NCBI RefSeq assembly: GCF_027942865.1
Contig: NC_134513.1
Span: 32,357,429-32,421,428 of the forward strand
Direction: 5' to 3'
DNA length: 64,000 nucleotides
From: Odontesthes bonariensis
Lineage: Eukaryota; Chordata; Actinopteri; Atheriniformes; Atherinopsidae
Each line of letters starts with the position of its first letter. Within the stretch, counting starts at the first letter, position 1. The translations under genes were made by a program, and so were the position numbers. This document shows positions 46,451 to 56,064 of this stretch, piece by piece. The notes below the pieces were generated by a model that was not told where the DNA came from, searched no databases, and was given only the letters and a program-made list of their open reading frames with translations.

Positions 46451-46489
46451 ACAGACATTTATCACATGGAGAGTGACAGGGGGGTGGGG

Positions 46490-47241
46490 GGAATCAGGGG
46501 TGTTACACACCCATCTAATTAGTATTCAACGCTCAGAGACACTGCCTGGAGTTACAATTACTTTTTTACAGTTTGTGTGAAAACAAAAAAACATTTCTGA
46601 CTGCACTTTTTACTTTTATGCAGCCAACACTTTTGTTTACAAGGTTCAACCTTCAAAAGTCTTGGCTAGATATATTTATAGTGTGTTTTCTTGCACTGTT
46701 TGAAGACCTCTAAAACTTGTTTTTTTGTACAGTTGTGTTTCCCCTCAATTTATATAAAACTTGTTTGTATTACATTCACTTCACTCTCATATTGTTTTTT
46801 GTTAGGCTTTTCCGAATACAACCATATGTGTCACTTTTGCATAGATGTTTACAGTTAGTTGAAGTACTTGAAAATGTCAAGGTGGTGACAACTGCCTCAA
46901 AGTCTCTGAAAAGGCCTCAGACTCCAGGGGGTTAAAGTTAAAATCTGTGGATTATTTGAATAGCTCAGTGTTGTATGCAAGATGTTTGTTTATAAAAGGC
47001 AGTGGCACGGCCACCCTGTACCTTGTACATGTTTAAAATAAAAACATGAATATATTAACCTGTTTATTATTTGAATAGCTTAGTATTGAATGTACAGTAA
47101 CAGAGGACCTATGTTTATACAAGGCACTAGGCCCCGTTAAATATAAAACACAATTGTATGCCATATAAATAGTAGGGGGTCCCTGCTCCAACTCTCCATC
47201 AGTTTGGGGGTCCCTGGCCTGTAAAACGTTGAAGACCCCTG
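46490..47241. mobile_element. hAT-type end abutting and truncating the Gypsy pol
   Basis: On the minus strand the pol frame is interrupted at 47241 by CAGGGGTCTTCAACG, a hAT-type terminus, so the last 34 residues of the long frame are translated transposon. The other end and an 8-bp duplication of CCATACTG (47242-47249) were not found. The left boundary given is only a guess. Confidence 0.45.
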
Positions 47242-50200
47242 CCATACTGCATCCCCGACCTTGTATTGGACTTGGCAGATGTTTTTGTCATACTGCCGCT
47301 TGGCACGTTCTGCAGATCGTCCCAGCGTCTCTCGGGCAAGTTGGTGACAGAGCTGCAAGCGTTCCCGGAGCTGCACAACATAATCTGGGAGGGGGGCGAC
47401 ACTGTCACTGTTTGGGGGCGGGCCCGCAACCAGATCGATAGGATCAGTGATTTCTCGTCCAAAGAGCATCATATTGGGGGACAGTCCGGTGGAGCTGTGC
47501 TTAGTTGTCCGATACGCCATGACGGCATAAGGAATCATCAGATCCCAGTCCCAATAGCACCTGTCAGCTGTAGTGGCCAGGATCTTCTGTAGAGTGGCAT
47601 TAAAGCGCTCCACTTGGCCGTCAGATTGGGGCCGAAATGGAGTGGTGTGTTTCTTTTCAATCTGCAACAGACTGCACATCTCCCGAAACACCGCCGACTC
47701 GAAGTTGGTGCCTTGGTCACTATGCAGTGAATGTGGGGCCCCATACCTGCACACCCACTCAGATGCAATCTTGTCAGCTACTCTGGTTGCTTCCTGGTTG
47801 GGAACAGGATATGCTTCCACCCACTTACTGAAATAGTCGCTCACCACCAGTATGTAGCGATTATGTCTTTCCGTCTCGTTTAATGGGCCCATCAAGTCGA
47901 CGGCAATCCTCTCCATGGGGGCACCCACTTTAACTGTGCCCATTGTTGCTCGAGGACTTTTCTTTGGGCGAGCTTTAGCAGCACATTTGGTGCAGGTGCG
48001 GCACCACAGTGTGACGTCGTCTTTCATGTTGTACCAGAAATACCTTGTCTGCAGACGAGTGAGGGTCCTCTCCACTCCAAAATGGCCACCCACAGGGCCA
48101 TCATGCATCTGCTCCATCACAGCAGTGCGATAAGCATGGGGGAGCAGGATCTGTGGATAGAACACTTCTCCTTCGCCGCAATAGAACTGTCTCATTAGAA
48201 TCCCATTTCTCTGGTAAAGTCTTTTCCACTGTGCCCAATAAGCTTTGGTGGCAGCGCTACAGTGTGCTATGTCAGCCCAAGCAGGTCGCCCACCCCCTTC
48301 CTCAACCCACTTCCACACAGGTGCTAGGTCTGAATCAGTCATTTGGGCAGCTCTCATCTGCTCATGGGTCCACCCACTGAACAGATTGGCCTGTGGAGAT
48401 TCACTCACCATTTGGATGCTGGGATGAGACGAGGTGTAGTCGCGGTCGTGACTTTTGTGGGTGTCGACTACCCCCACTAGAGGTTGCTCTGGGGATCTTG
48501 TGATGAGGGCCTCCGCAGCTGGGGTGCCTGTTAGGTCGCACTGCACTCCCATATCGTGACACCGTTCGCTGCTGGGGCTGGGCTGTGGCACAGTGCAGGG
48601 GCATGAAGCTCTACACGGCCTCCTGGACAGTGCATCAGCGTTCTGATGGTGTCTCCCAGGACGGTGAACCACTTGGAAGTCATACTCCGCCAGTTTCTCC
48701 AGCCAACGAGCCAGCTGCCCATCTGGCTCCCGTAGCCGGGTCAGCCAGCGCAGGCTGCTGTGGTTGGTTCGTACAGTGAATGGTCGTCCCAGTAGGTACT
48801 GTCTGAAATGAGAGGTGAACTCTACTACTGCCAGGAGCTCACGTCTGGTAGTCCAATAGTTCTGTTCTGTGGGGGACAGTCTTCTGCTGCCATATGCCAG
48901 AACTCTCTCCTCCCCCCCCTGCAGCTGGGAGAGGACAGCTCCTATTCCCCAGTCACTGGCATCAGTATCCAGGAAGAATTCGCCACGGTCAAGGGGGTAG
49001 CCAAGAACAGGCGATGATGTTAGTCTTTTTTTTAGTTCCTCGAACCCCCCCTGACACTCGGCTGTCCAGTGAAAGCGTGCATACTTCTTCGTAAGTTCAT
49101 GCAGTGGCTTGGCTATGGTGGCGAAATCTTCCACGAAGCGCCGATAGAAGGACGCCAAACCAACGAACTGACGCACCTCTGTCACATTCTGGGGCATTGG
49201 CCACTCTGCCACTTTCCTTACTTTCTCTGGATCAGTGGCAATGCCTCTGGCGGAGACAATGTGTCCGAGGAAGGCAACCTGTTCCTGGAACAAGCAACAC
49301 TTGGATGGTTTCAGTTTTAAGTTGGCCTCACGTAGCCTGCTGAACACCTGGTAGAGCCGCTCTAACATCTCAGTGATGTCCCTTCCCAGGACAATGATGT
49401 CATCCAGGTAGACGAGACATGTTTCCCACTGTAGCCCCGCCAAGACTCTGTCCATAAGCCGCTGGAATGTAGCCGGTGCATTACAAAGTCCAAACGGCAT
49501 CACATTCCACTCAAAAAGCCCCTTTCGGGTACAGAAGGCGGCGGCTTTGCGGGCTCTGGGTGTCAACTCCACCTGCCAGTACCCTGATGTCAAGTCCAGC
49601 GTGGTAAAATACTTGGCAGAGGATAACGTGTCTAGAGTGTCCTGTATGCGTGGCAGGGGGTATGCATCTTTGATGGTGCGATCGTTTAAGGATCTGTAAT
49701 CCACACACAGGCGTGGGCTCTGGTCCTTTTTGCGCACCATGACGATTGGTGCTGCCCAGCTGCTGTTGCTGAGCTGCGCGACGCCTGATTTTAGGCTCTG
49801 TTGCAACTGCTGGTCTGCTGCGAGCTGCTTATCTTGAGCCATTCTGCGAGGTTGCTGTTTGACTGGAGGCCCCGGTGTGGTCAGGATGTCGTGCTTGACG
49901 AGGCTGGTGCGGCCTAGGTCAGTGGGCCCGGTGGAGAAAACGTCGCTGAAAGATGTTAACAGCCCAGCCAACCTCCAGCGGTCCTCCTCCGGCAGGTTCA
50001 CACAGCTCTCAGCATAAAGTGTCTGCAGGTGGTTGGGGACATGATCAGGAGCTTCTGTAACTTTGGAGGGGCAAGGCCCTACCTCCTCTAGAACGTTGGC
50101 AGGCTGGAGGACACTGGCAACAGTCCCCCTTCTCAGTGTGATGGGCGTAGCACCAGGATTGAAAACTCTGATGGGGATACCCACTGCCTGCCTTGCCTGC

Positions 50201-50907
50201 ACAACAGCACGGGCTACAAGCACATGGTGTCTTTTGACAAAGCTCTTAGCAGGGCTTAGCATGAGCTCACCAGCAGCAGTGGGATGGAGGTGCGTGGTGC
50301 CAGGCACAATGTACTCACGCCCCGGCTCCAACACAGTCTTGCGTGCCACTTTGACGAGGTGCACCTCAGGTCCTGAACTGGTGACGATGCGGGGTGTTTC
50401 TTTTCCGAAGAGGGTTATTTTTCCACGGCCATAATCCAGACAGGCCTGCGCCTGTAGCAGGAAAGGATGCCCCAAGATAACGTCTGTATTCTCGGCTGTG
50501 TCGGCCATGATGAAGTTCACATTAGTCACATGGTTTCCAATGAGGACTGGAGCAGTGATTTCTCCCAGGACCGCCAGGCCTCCTGGCCAAACGCCCTGCA
50601 GGACCTCTGCGGTCGATGGTTGGATAGGGGGTCTGGCTTTGGCAGGGAAGTTGTTGTAACGATGGAGAGAAAGTACATTCCTCCGTGCCCCAGAGTCAAG
50701 CAAGGCAGCGATTTCTAGTCCATAAATTGTCACCTGCACACACATTTCCTCCTCCTCTTGACGTCTAGCATTCACGATGACTGTGCCTGAGGCAGGTGCT
50801 GGTGTGATGTTTGCTGCCGGTGGTTTGGGTCGACGGGGGGAAGGGCAATTTTTCTGGATGTGTCCGATGCCAGAACAGTTGTGGCAAACAATGTCTCTGG
50901 AGTCCAT
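47137..50907 (-). CDS. Gypsy pol polyprotein, C-terminally disrupted
   Basis: The 1256-residue frame holds, in order, a CCHC zinc knuckle (CHNCSGIGHIQKNC, residues 8-21), an aspartic protease (ALLDSGA), reverse transcriptase (YPLPRIQDTLDTL, LVYLDDIIVLG), RNase H (LDTDASDWGIGAVLS) and integrase with an HHCC finger (HDGPVGGHFG, CRTCTKC) and DDE core (VDLMGP, HSDQGTNFE). True pol sequence stops at about 47242; the rest is transposon read-through. The frame is continuous with gag except for one TAG (50911-50913), and the knuckle, usually at the end of gag, lies after that TAG. Confidence 0.9.
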   Translation of the reverse strand: MDSRDIVCHNCSGIGHIQKNCPSPRRPKPPAANITPAPASGTVIVNARRQEEEEMCVQVTIYGLEIAALLDSGARRNVLSLHRYNNFPAKARPPIQPSTAEVLQGVWPGGLAVLGEITAPVLIGNHVTNVNFIMADTAENTDVILGHPFLLQAQACLDYGRGKITLFGKETPRIVTSSGPEVHLVKVARKTVLEPGREYIVPGTTHLHPTAAGELMLSPAKSFVKRHHVLVARAVVQARQAVGIPIRVFNPGATPITLRRGTVASVLQPANVLEEVGPCPSKVTEAPDHVPNHLQTLYAESCVNLPEEDRWRLAGLLTSFSDVFSTGPTDLGRTSLVKHDILTTPGPPVKQQPRRMAQDKQLAADQQLQQSLKSGVAQLSNSSWAAPIVMVRKKDQSPRLCVDYRSLNDRTIKDAYPLPRIQDTLDTLSSAKYFTTLDLTSGYWQVELTPRARKAAAFCTRKGLFEWNVMPFGLCNAPATFQRLMDRVLAGLQWETCLVYLDDIIVLGRDITEMLERLYQVFSRLREANLKLKPSKCCLFQEQVAFLGHIVSARGIATDPEKVRKVAEWPMPQNVTEVRQFVGLASFYRRFVEDFATIAKPLHELTKKYARFHWTAECQGGFEELKKRLTSSPVLGYPLDRGEFFLDTDASDWGIGAVLSQLQGGEERVLAYGSRRLSPTEQNYWTTRRELLAVVEFTSHFRQYLLGRPFTVRTNHSSLRWLTRLREPDGQLARWLEKLAEYDFQVVHRPGRHHQNADALSRRPCRASCPCTVPQPSPSSERCHDMGVQCDLTGTPAAEALITRSPEQPLVGVVDTHKSHDRDYTSSHPSIQMVSESPQANLFSGWTHEQMRAAQMTDSDLAPVWKWVEEGGGRPAWADIAHCSAATKAYWAQWKRLYQRNGILMRQFYCGEGEVFYPQILLPHAYRTAVMEQMHDGPVGGHFGVERTLTRLQTRYFWYNMKDDVTLWCRTCTKCAAKARPKKSPRATMGTVKVGAPMERIAVDLMGPLNETERHNRYILVVSDYFSKWVEAYPVPNQEATRVADKIASEWVCRYGAPHSLHSDQGTNFESAVFREMCSLLQIEKKHTTPFRPQSDGQVERFNATLQKILATTADRCYWDWDLMIPYAVMAYRTTKHSSTGLSPNMMLFGREITDPIDLVAGPPPNSDSVAPLPDYVVQLRERLQLCHQLARETLGRSAERAKRQYDKNICQVQYKVGDAVWQGSSTFYRPGTPKLMESWSRDPLLFIWHTIVFYI

Positions 50908-50910
50908 TTT

Positions 50911-52047
50911 CTAAGGCCTGTCAGTTTTATTGGGTCGCCATGTGCGGAGAGGTCTTGGCGCCCCATCTGGTTGTTCAATGCGCCACAGGGCCACTCTCTC
51001 TGGCTCCCCAGAGTGGAGCATGTTATCATCTTCACGTACTGTAGCCGCTCTTGTTTTCCGTTCATTAGCACTGGCAGCACCTGGCCGCATTAGCTGTGCA
51101 ACTGCCTGTGCAGCCCTTCTGGTTGTTTCATACTTGCGAGCTATGTTGTAGGCTCCCGCCAGGGTACTCGGCCTTCCCTCTAGGAGTTTCTGTACCAGCT
51201 CAGCGTCGGCCAGGGCATTTGTGAATATCTCTACACCAATGGCATCCTGCTCCAACTCTCCACGATCAGCATATGCAATCGAAACATTTTCATAAATGTC
51301 ATCTCTCAGTGTGTGTAGGCTTTCACCTGGTTTTCTGGTTCTTTGTCTCAGCTCTATGCCAACAGCTGCAGCATACTCTGAGCAAGGTCCATAGGCAGCC
51401 TCGATCTCCTCCACGATGCGCTGATAACTCCACCGAGCAGACCGTGGGTTTTTATGGACAATTGCCCCAGCTGCCCCAGTCAGGCTGAACCTCAGCTGCA
51501 CGGCCATAGTCTTTTCTGTCCAGTGATTGGCTTTAGCACAACTCTCAAACTGGTAGATAAAGTCCTGCCATGCACCAGTCCCATCAAACTGACCTGGCCG
51601 CAGTGTGGGGATTCTCTCTCTCTGTCCATAATCATATTCATCATCACTGCTGTCCATGAGGCCTCTGTGGCGTGTGGAAGGTGGTGGGAGCTGGGGAGGG
51701 GGAGGTTCGGTTCTAGGGGAAACGTGATCATAAATCTGGCCCTGCACTGCATGGCTTGGTGTTACATGTGAGGGCACACAAGAGGTGAATTGTGACACAG
51801 TCTGTGGGGGAAAAGGTGCTTGAGCACGGGAAACAGGAGTACTCGTGATAAAACGGTCACTGTTAATTTGGGCGTAAGGGTTAATCACTTGGCCAGTGAA
51901 AGGGGAGAAAGCTGTGGTGGACAATGGTGCAGCGGGAGTATAGTTGGCTCCTGATGACGCTGCTGACTCACCAAGGGCTCCCCTTTGCTGCACCGCCGCT
52001 TGGGTGAAGGGGCCATTCGCTGCTGAGCGCCGTCTCTTTCTATGCAT
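50911..52047 (-). CDS. Gypsy gag protein
   Basis: 378 residues, starting at an ATG 51 bases after the primer site (MHRKRRRS). It has a proline/serine-rich N-terminal third, then a capsid-like helical region from about residue 150 (RPGQFDGTGAWQDFIYQFES, then RQRTRKPGESLHTLRDDIY) typical of fish Gypsy gag. It ends at an amber TAG followed by AAA ATG and the pol frame in the same phase. Confidence 0.85.
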   Translation of the reverse strand: MHRKRRRSAANGPFTQAAVQQRGALGESAASSGANYTPAAPLSTTAFSPFTGQVINPYAQINSDRFITSTPVSRAQAPFPPQTVSQFTSCVPSHVTPSHAVQGQIYDHVSPRTEPPPPQLPPPSTRHRGLMDSSDDEYDYGQRERIPTLRPGQFDGTGAWQDFIYQFESCAKANHWTEKTMAVQLRFSLTGAAGAIVHKNPRSARWSYQRIVEEIEAAYGPCSEYAAAVGIELRQRTRKPGESLHTLRDDIYENVSIAYADRGELEQDAIGVEIFTNALADAELVQKLLEGRPSTLAGAYNIARKYETTRRAAQAVAQLMRPGAASANERKTRAATVREDDNMLHSGEPERVALWRIEQPDGAPRPLRTWRPNKTDRP

Positions 52048-52097
52048 TTTTTTTTTCTCTCTTGCTGAATAAAAAACGATCTCTTACTTCCAGACGA

Positions 52098-52115
52098 ATC
52101 CCGGACGAGCCCCCA
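52098..52115 (-). other. Primer binding site, tRNA-Pro
   Basis: One base inside the 5' LTR the minus strand reads TGGGGGCTCGTCCGGGAT. This is the classical 18-nt complement of the 3' end of proline tRNA, also used by murine gammaretroviruses. It primes minus-strand DNA synthesis. Confidence 0.92.
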
Positions 52116-52116
52116 G

Positions 52117-52432
52117 TGTTACCAAACTTGAGCTGGCAGACCCTCGAACCGTAGTAGGTGGAGCCCCCTTGGAGATAGCTCTGTTTAGCTCGTTGTGGTA
52201 ACATACAAAATGATCGGGACCACGTCTGAAGAACGGCACTTTTATTTCCAGCACTTCTCGCATGAAGAAAGATACAATCCAACACACACGTAGCTGCCCA
52301 GTCGCGTCACTTGCCTGCTCACTGCACCAGGAAAAAAACAATACACCTTCCCAGCATGCGCTGCTGACGTACTATCTGAAAAACTAGTCCCTCCCACATA
52401 ACAAATCACAGTAAAAGGCTGAGCCTGTAACA
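52117..52432 (-). repeat. 5' LTR of the Gypsy element
   Basis: 316 bp, TG...CA on the plus strand, matching the LTR at 44239-44554 in length and, apart from position 52369, in sequence as far as I can compare by eye. It would carry the element's promoter. Confidence 0.95.
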
Positions 52433-52436
52433 GCAC

Positions 52437-55400
52437 TTAAGGCAAAGTACTGTATTGGACTTCAGTTGTACATAATCGAGGTTTGAACTCATAATGGATT
52501 CTTTCATACAAAGTTTGGGATGCTTACAGGCAAGAATGAGAGAGAATGTGCATGCAACGTTCTTTGGATCGCCATGCCTTGGGACAATCGATTTATTTCT
52601 TCAGTGTCTCATTTGAATGGATTGCTCACATGGATTTTAGATATTTTTCCTCAATGAAATTATTTGTAAAATTGCAATTTTCTGTTCATTGAGACTTTCA
52701 TTTCCTCTTTGGTATCCTCTATATCTCTGGTGCCTGCACTGTCCAACAGACAAAAAAAGTAAGAATGAACAAACACCCAACATATGGTTTGCTTGAGTGA
52801 CACCAAATACCATTTATTAGGGCTTTACAAAGACTACAAAATCCTCCAGATGAGTTAAATCACTGTCTCTGTCTATTTACATGATATGTTACATACAAAT
52901 GTACAAAATATAAAACATTTAAGGACAAATGTTTCACCCAAAAAGAAGAAAACTTTCTTTCAAACCAGAGTAAATGCTATGGTCTCCAACTGAGTTGTAA
53001 TTGTAAAGTGTAAGTGGGAACAATGACCAGTTCATCACTATGGTGTACACTGTGTAAAAGCTCTGCTATCTAGTAGGCTTGATACATGGGTGTAAGTCTA
53101 GGTAAGGAGCAACCTGTAATCATGGTAACTATCCCCTTAGCATGCAACTACACACCCTTGCAGACAAAAGGTTGGCCAAGCTGGCCAGGAATATGTGTTA
53201 ACCATCTGAGGTTTGGCTGCAGAGACGCACATGAAGCTGAGCACAGGTAGGATTGTAGAGGAAGGATTGTCCTGAGGTTGTGACAATGTAACTTCTTGGT
53301 CTCTGATGGGCTTTGACCGACCAGTAGCACCTGTTGGTTGTTGCGTACAGTACGGTGTCAAGTCAGCTTCTGTGCCTCAGAAAGCTAGAAAGCCTAACGT
53401 AGCTGTGAGCTTGAGTTAAAATGTCCGGAGAGGAAGTGCTTCTAAGGAACAAGAGGCATCCCTAAAGACAGAGAGGATCCAAAGGATATCATGGCAGGAT
53501 GAGGAGTACTGGAGAGGTGCCTTTTTTTTTCTCAGTTTGTGATTTTAGTGAGTTAAAAACAGTTTTTTTTTCCTGTACACCATATGCCCCCTGCATAGGC
53601 AAAACATCCAATCGCCACAAGACACACACCTGTTTCTGACAGTGTGTTGAATTTTTGCATTTCTTTTTTTTTTTTAGTACAATAATTTACTCAGCGGGTT
53701 AAGCATATTGTAACATCAACAGGGCAGAATGCATCTTTGATTCACTGTGCAAGACTGAAGTATTTACAACCCACCCCAACCTCAAAGTGTGCAAAACCAA
53801 CCCACTTAAACAAAGAAAGGACAATCAAAATTCTAAATGGCTTCCGTCCAGTACACGCATACATAAAGGTAAAGGTCTTTTCTCATAGCATCCTCTTTAA
53901 AAAGCTTCAAAACATGCTCATCAGGCTAGAAAACCCTAAACAGTTTGGTTGTGCTCCTGTCAGTTCAAGTGAGCCCAGCTCAACTGGGCGCAAAACAGCA
54001 ACTAAAAAAATACCCCACCCCACCTTTTTTTTGTTTTGTTTGTTTTTACAATATCTTTCCGTTTTGAATTCAAATACAGCGTCAAGTCTTTCATAATCTG
54101 TCAGACAGAGGAGAGCGTGTTTCAGAGGGAGGGGCAGCAAACAAAAAAGGCTGTTTTTCCAACTTCAAGCAACATCTTTTACGCATTACGAAGCAGATCG
54201 TCATTATCCAACACCAAAACCTCTTTTTATCTCACTTATAGTTAGTGGGAGAAGGGGATGCTTCGAGAAATTTTACACTTTTAAGGCAGTGAGAAAGCAC
54301 CGATGTCATTGTTCCCTTTTTCAGCTCTTGGCTGATCAAGTTAAATTGTATAAGACTGGAATATTTTGATACATATTTTTTTGGTACCTAATGGGCAGAG
54401 ATGATTGGAAATGCTGACCAAGAATCTCAAATGAGGGCCACTAACTGTCAAAATGAGTGATATTTTAGTCCAAGTCAGTCTGGTGCTTCTCCTTCACCTT
54501 CTGAATTTCCCCGTTGCAGTAAAACGAGTGGTTCTTCATGCAGATTAAAGCAAATGCCAAAAGAATTTGGCTTTTCATGTGATGACCCACAGAAGACGAT
54601 GCCTGCTGTTCTTATGGTGTTCACAGCCGTGTTGTGTAGAAAGCCAAGAACAACTTCATCTACAGTGAGTCTACAACCATGGTTGGCTCTGCATTGTGAT
54701 TTAAAATCTGTGGGTGTGAGCATTTGGCAGTCAAATCAAAGGAAAACATTGGCACTTTTCCATGTTGTCTTCACAGTAACAGGGTAGCTGGATGACACAC
54801 AGACAATATGCTTTCGTTGTGCTTGTCGTCGGCATGAGGGGCAGCGAGGAGTGGTTTGGCAGTGCCTGACGCTAAGGAGCTTCAGGCCAGGAGACCAGCA
54901 CCACAAGGCTCAACTGACATTTGAGCTGAGGGCAGAAAGAGTGAGTCATTATGTGTCACTTTGCTATGATCATATCATTTTTATGATCGTGTCTGGTCTG
55001 TAAAGGCCTCACAAGTGTCTTAATCAGCCATGACTGGTGCCCATCAGGATTAGAAAAAGTTAAATGGTAAACAGCTAAAGAAAAAAAAACAGCTGGAGGA
55101 GTCTGTTCACTAAACGAAAAAAAACAGCAGCTTTTTATCAAAATTAATAGGATGAATTCAATTTGTGTTTTAAAAGCACCAGATTTAGCCACTAGGGGGC
55201 ATTACATTGCCTGGAAAAACTCTTCACATGTCCTCTCTTACTTGCCTCCCTAAACATGCAAAATCAGAAATAAGGGTCCCTGGAAGTGGTGGAGATACAG
55301 CACCTTCCTACAGGCCACTCTGCCAGGGCGAACTGTTGATCAATGAGGGCTTGAAATGATTAAAATCTCTGATTAAATGAGATTCTCCTCCTGCTGCCTG

Positions 55401-56064
55401 TGCGAGAGTGCATTTATAATTGTGTGTGTTTCTGTGTCTATGAGAAGCACCTCTGTAAACAAGGAAAGACATAAACAACAGAAACTTCCCTCCCAATGTA
55501 AACATCTGTATATATAACTGGGTTGAAAAATAAAAATCCAGTTTTGTCACGTTTAACTTGAGGCTCTCAATTATTTTGTGACACTGGAGATTGATGTCTG
55601 GAGCTAAACAAGTAGCTCATTGTGGCTGAGCACACACATGATTTACTTAATGGAAGTTAACTTCAGAAGAACTAAAGTCCCTCATCAGAAACATCGCACA
55701 TAAACTAATATGAAAAGTTGTATTCTTAAAATGTTATACATCCATTAAAATAACTGGCTAATGCTATTTGTTGCCAGTAAAATAGACATGATCCAACATG
55801 TATAGTTGTTTAACTTTGTGACCACTGAGGACTAAGTTGTCAAAGCTCTGTAAAACATAAAATAATTTGATTTAATATTGCACCATCACTATGTAAAAAT
55901 AGGCATTTTCTTTTAAATGGTGGGTATATCATTTTGGATAATAAAACTTTTCATATATCAAACATATTTTGGCTATAGAGATGTCTGATCGTGATGAGCG
56001 TTCAAAGGTCTCCAGAATCTCTGGGTTCAGGGGTGTCCAAGGATTCAGGGTCTGCCTCTTGGTC
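52437..56064 (-). other. Probable long 3' UTR of the NAV gene
   Basis: About 3.6 kb without a recognisable gene follows the NAV stop codon. Minus-strand AATAAA (plus TTTATT) at about 52811 is a candidate end, giving a 3' UTR of about 3.2 kb, common in neuronal genes. The frames present are chance. Confidence 0.5.

Larger units (their letters stand above)
44239..52432 (-). mobile_element. Ty3/Gypsy LTR retrotransposon with nested insertions
   Basis: The full element runs from TG at 44239 to CA at 52432, with 316-bp LTRs and a 4-bp target duplication GCAC (44235-44238, 52433-52436). Order on the minus strand is 5' LTR, a proline-tRNA primer site, gag, pol (protease, reverse transcriptase, RNase H, integrase), disrupted pol C-terminus, polypurine tract, 3' LTR. 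RT before integrase marks it as Ty3/Gypsy. No envelope frame is seen. DNA-transposon debris occupies about 45.3-47.24 kb. Confidence 0.95.
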
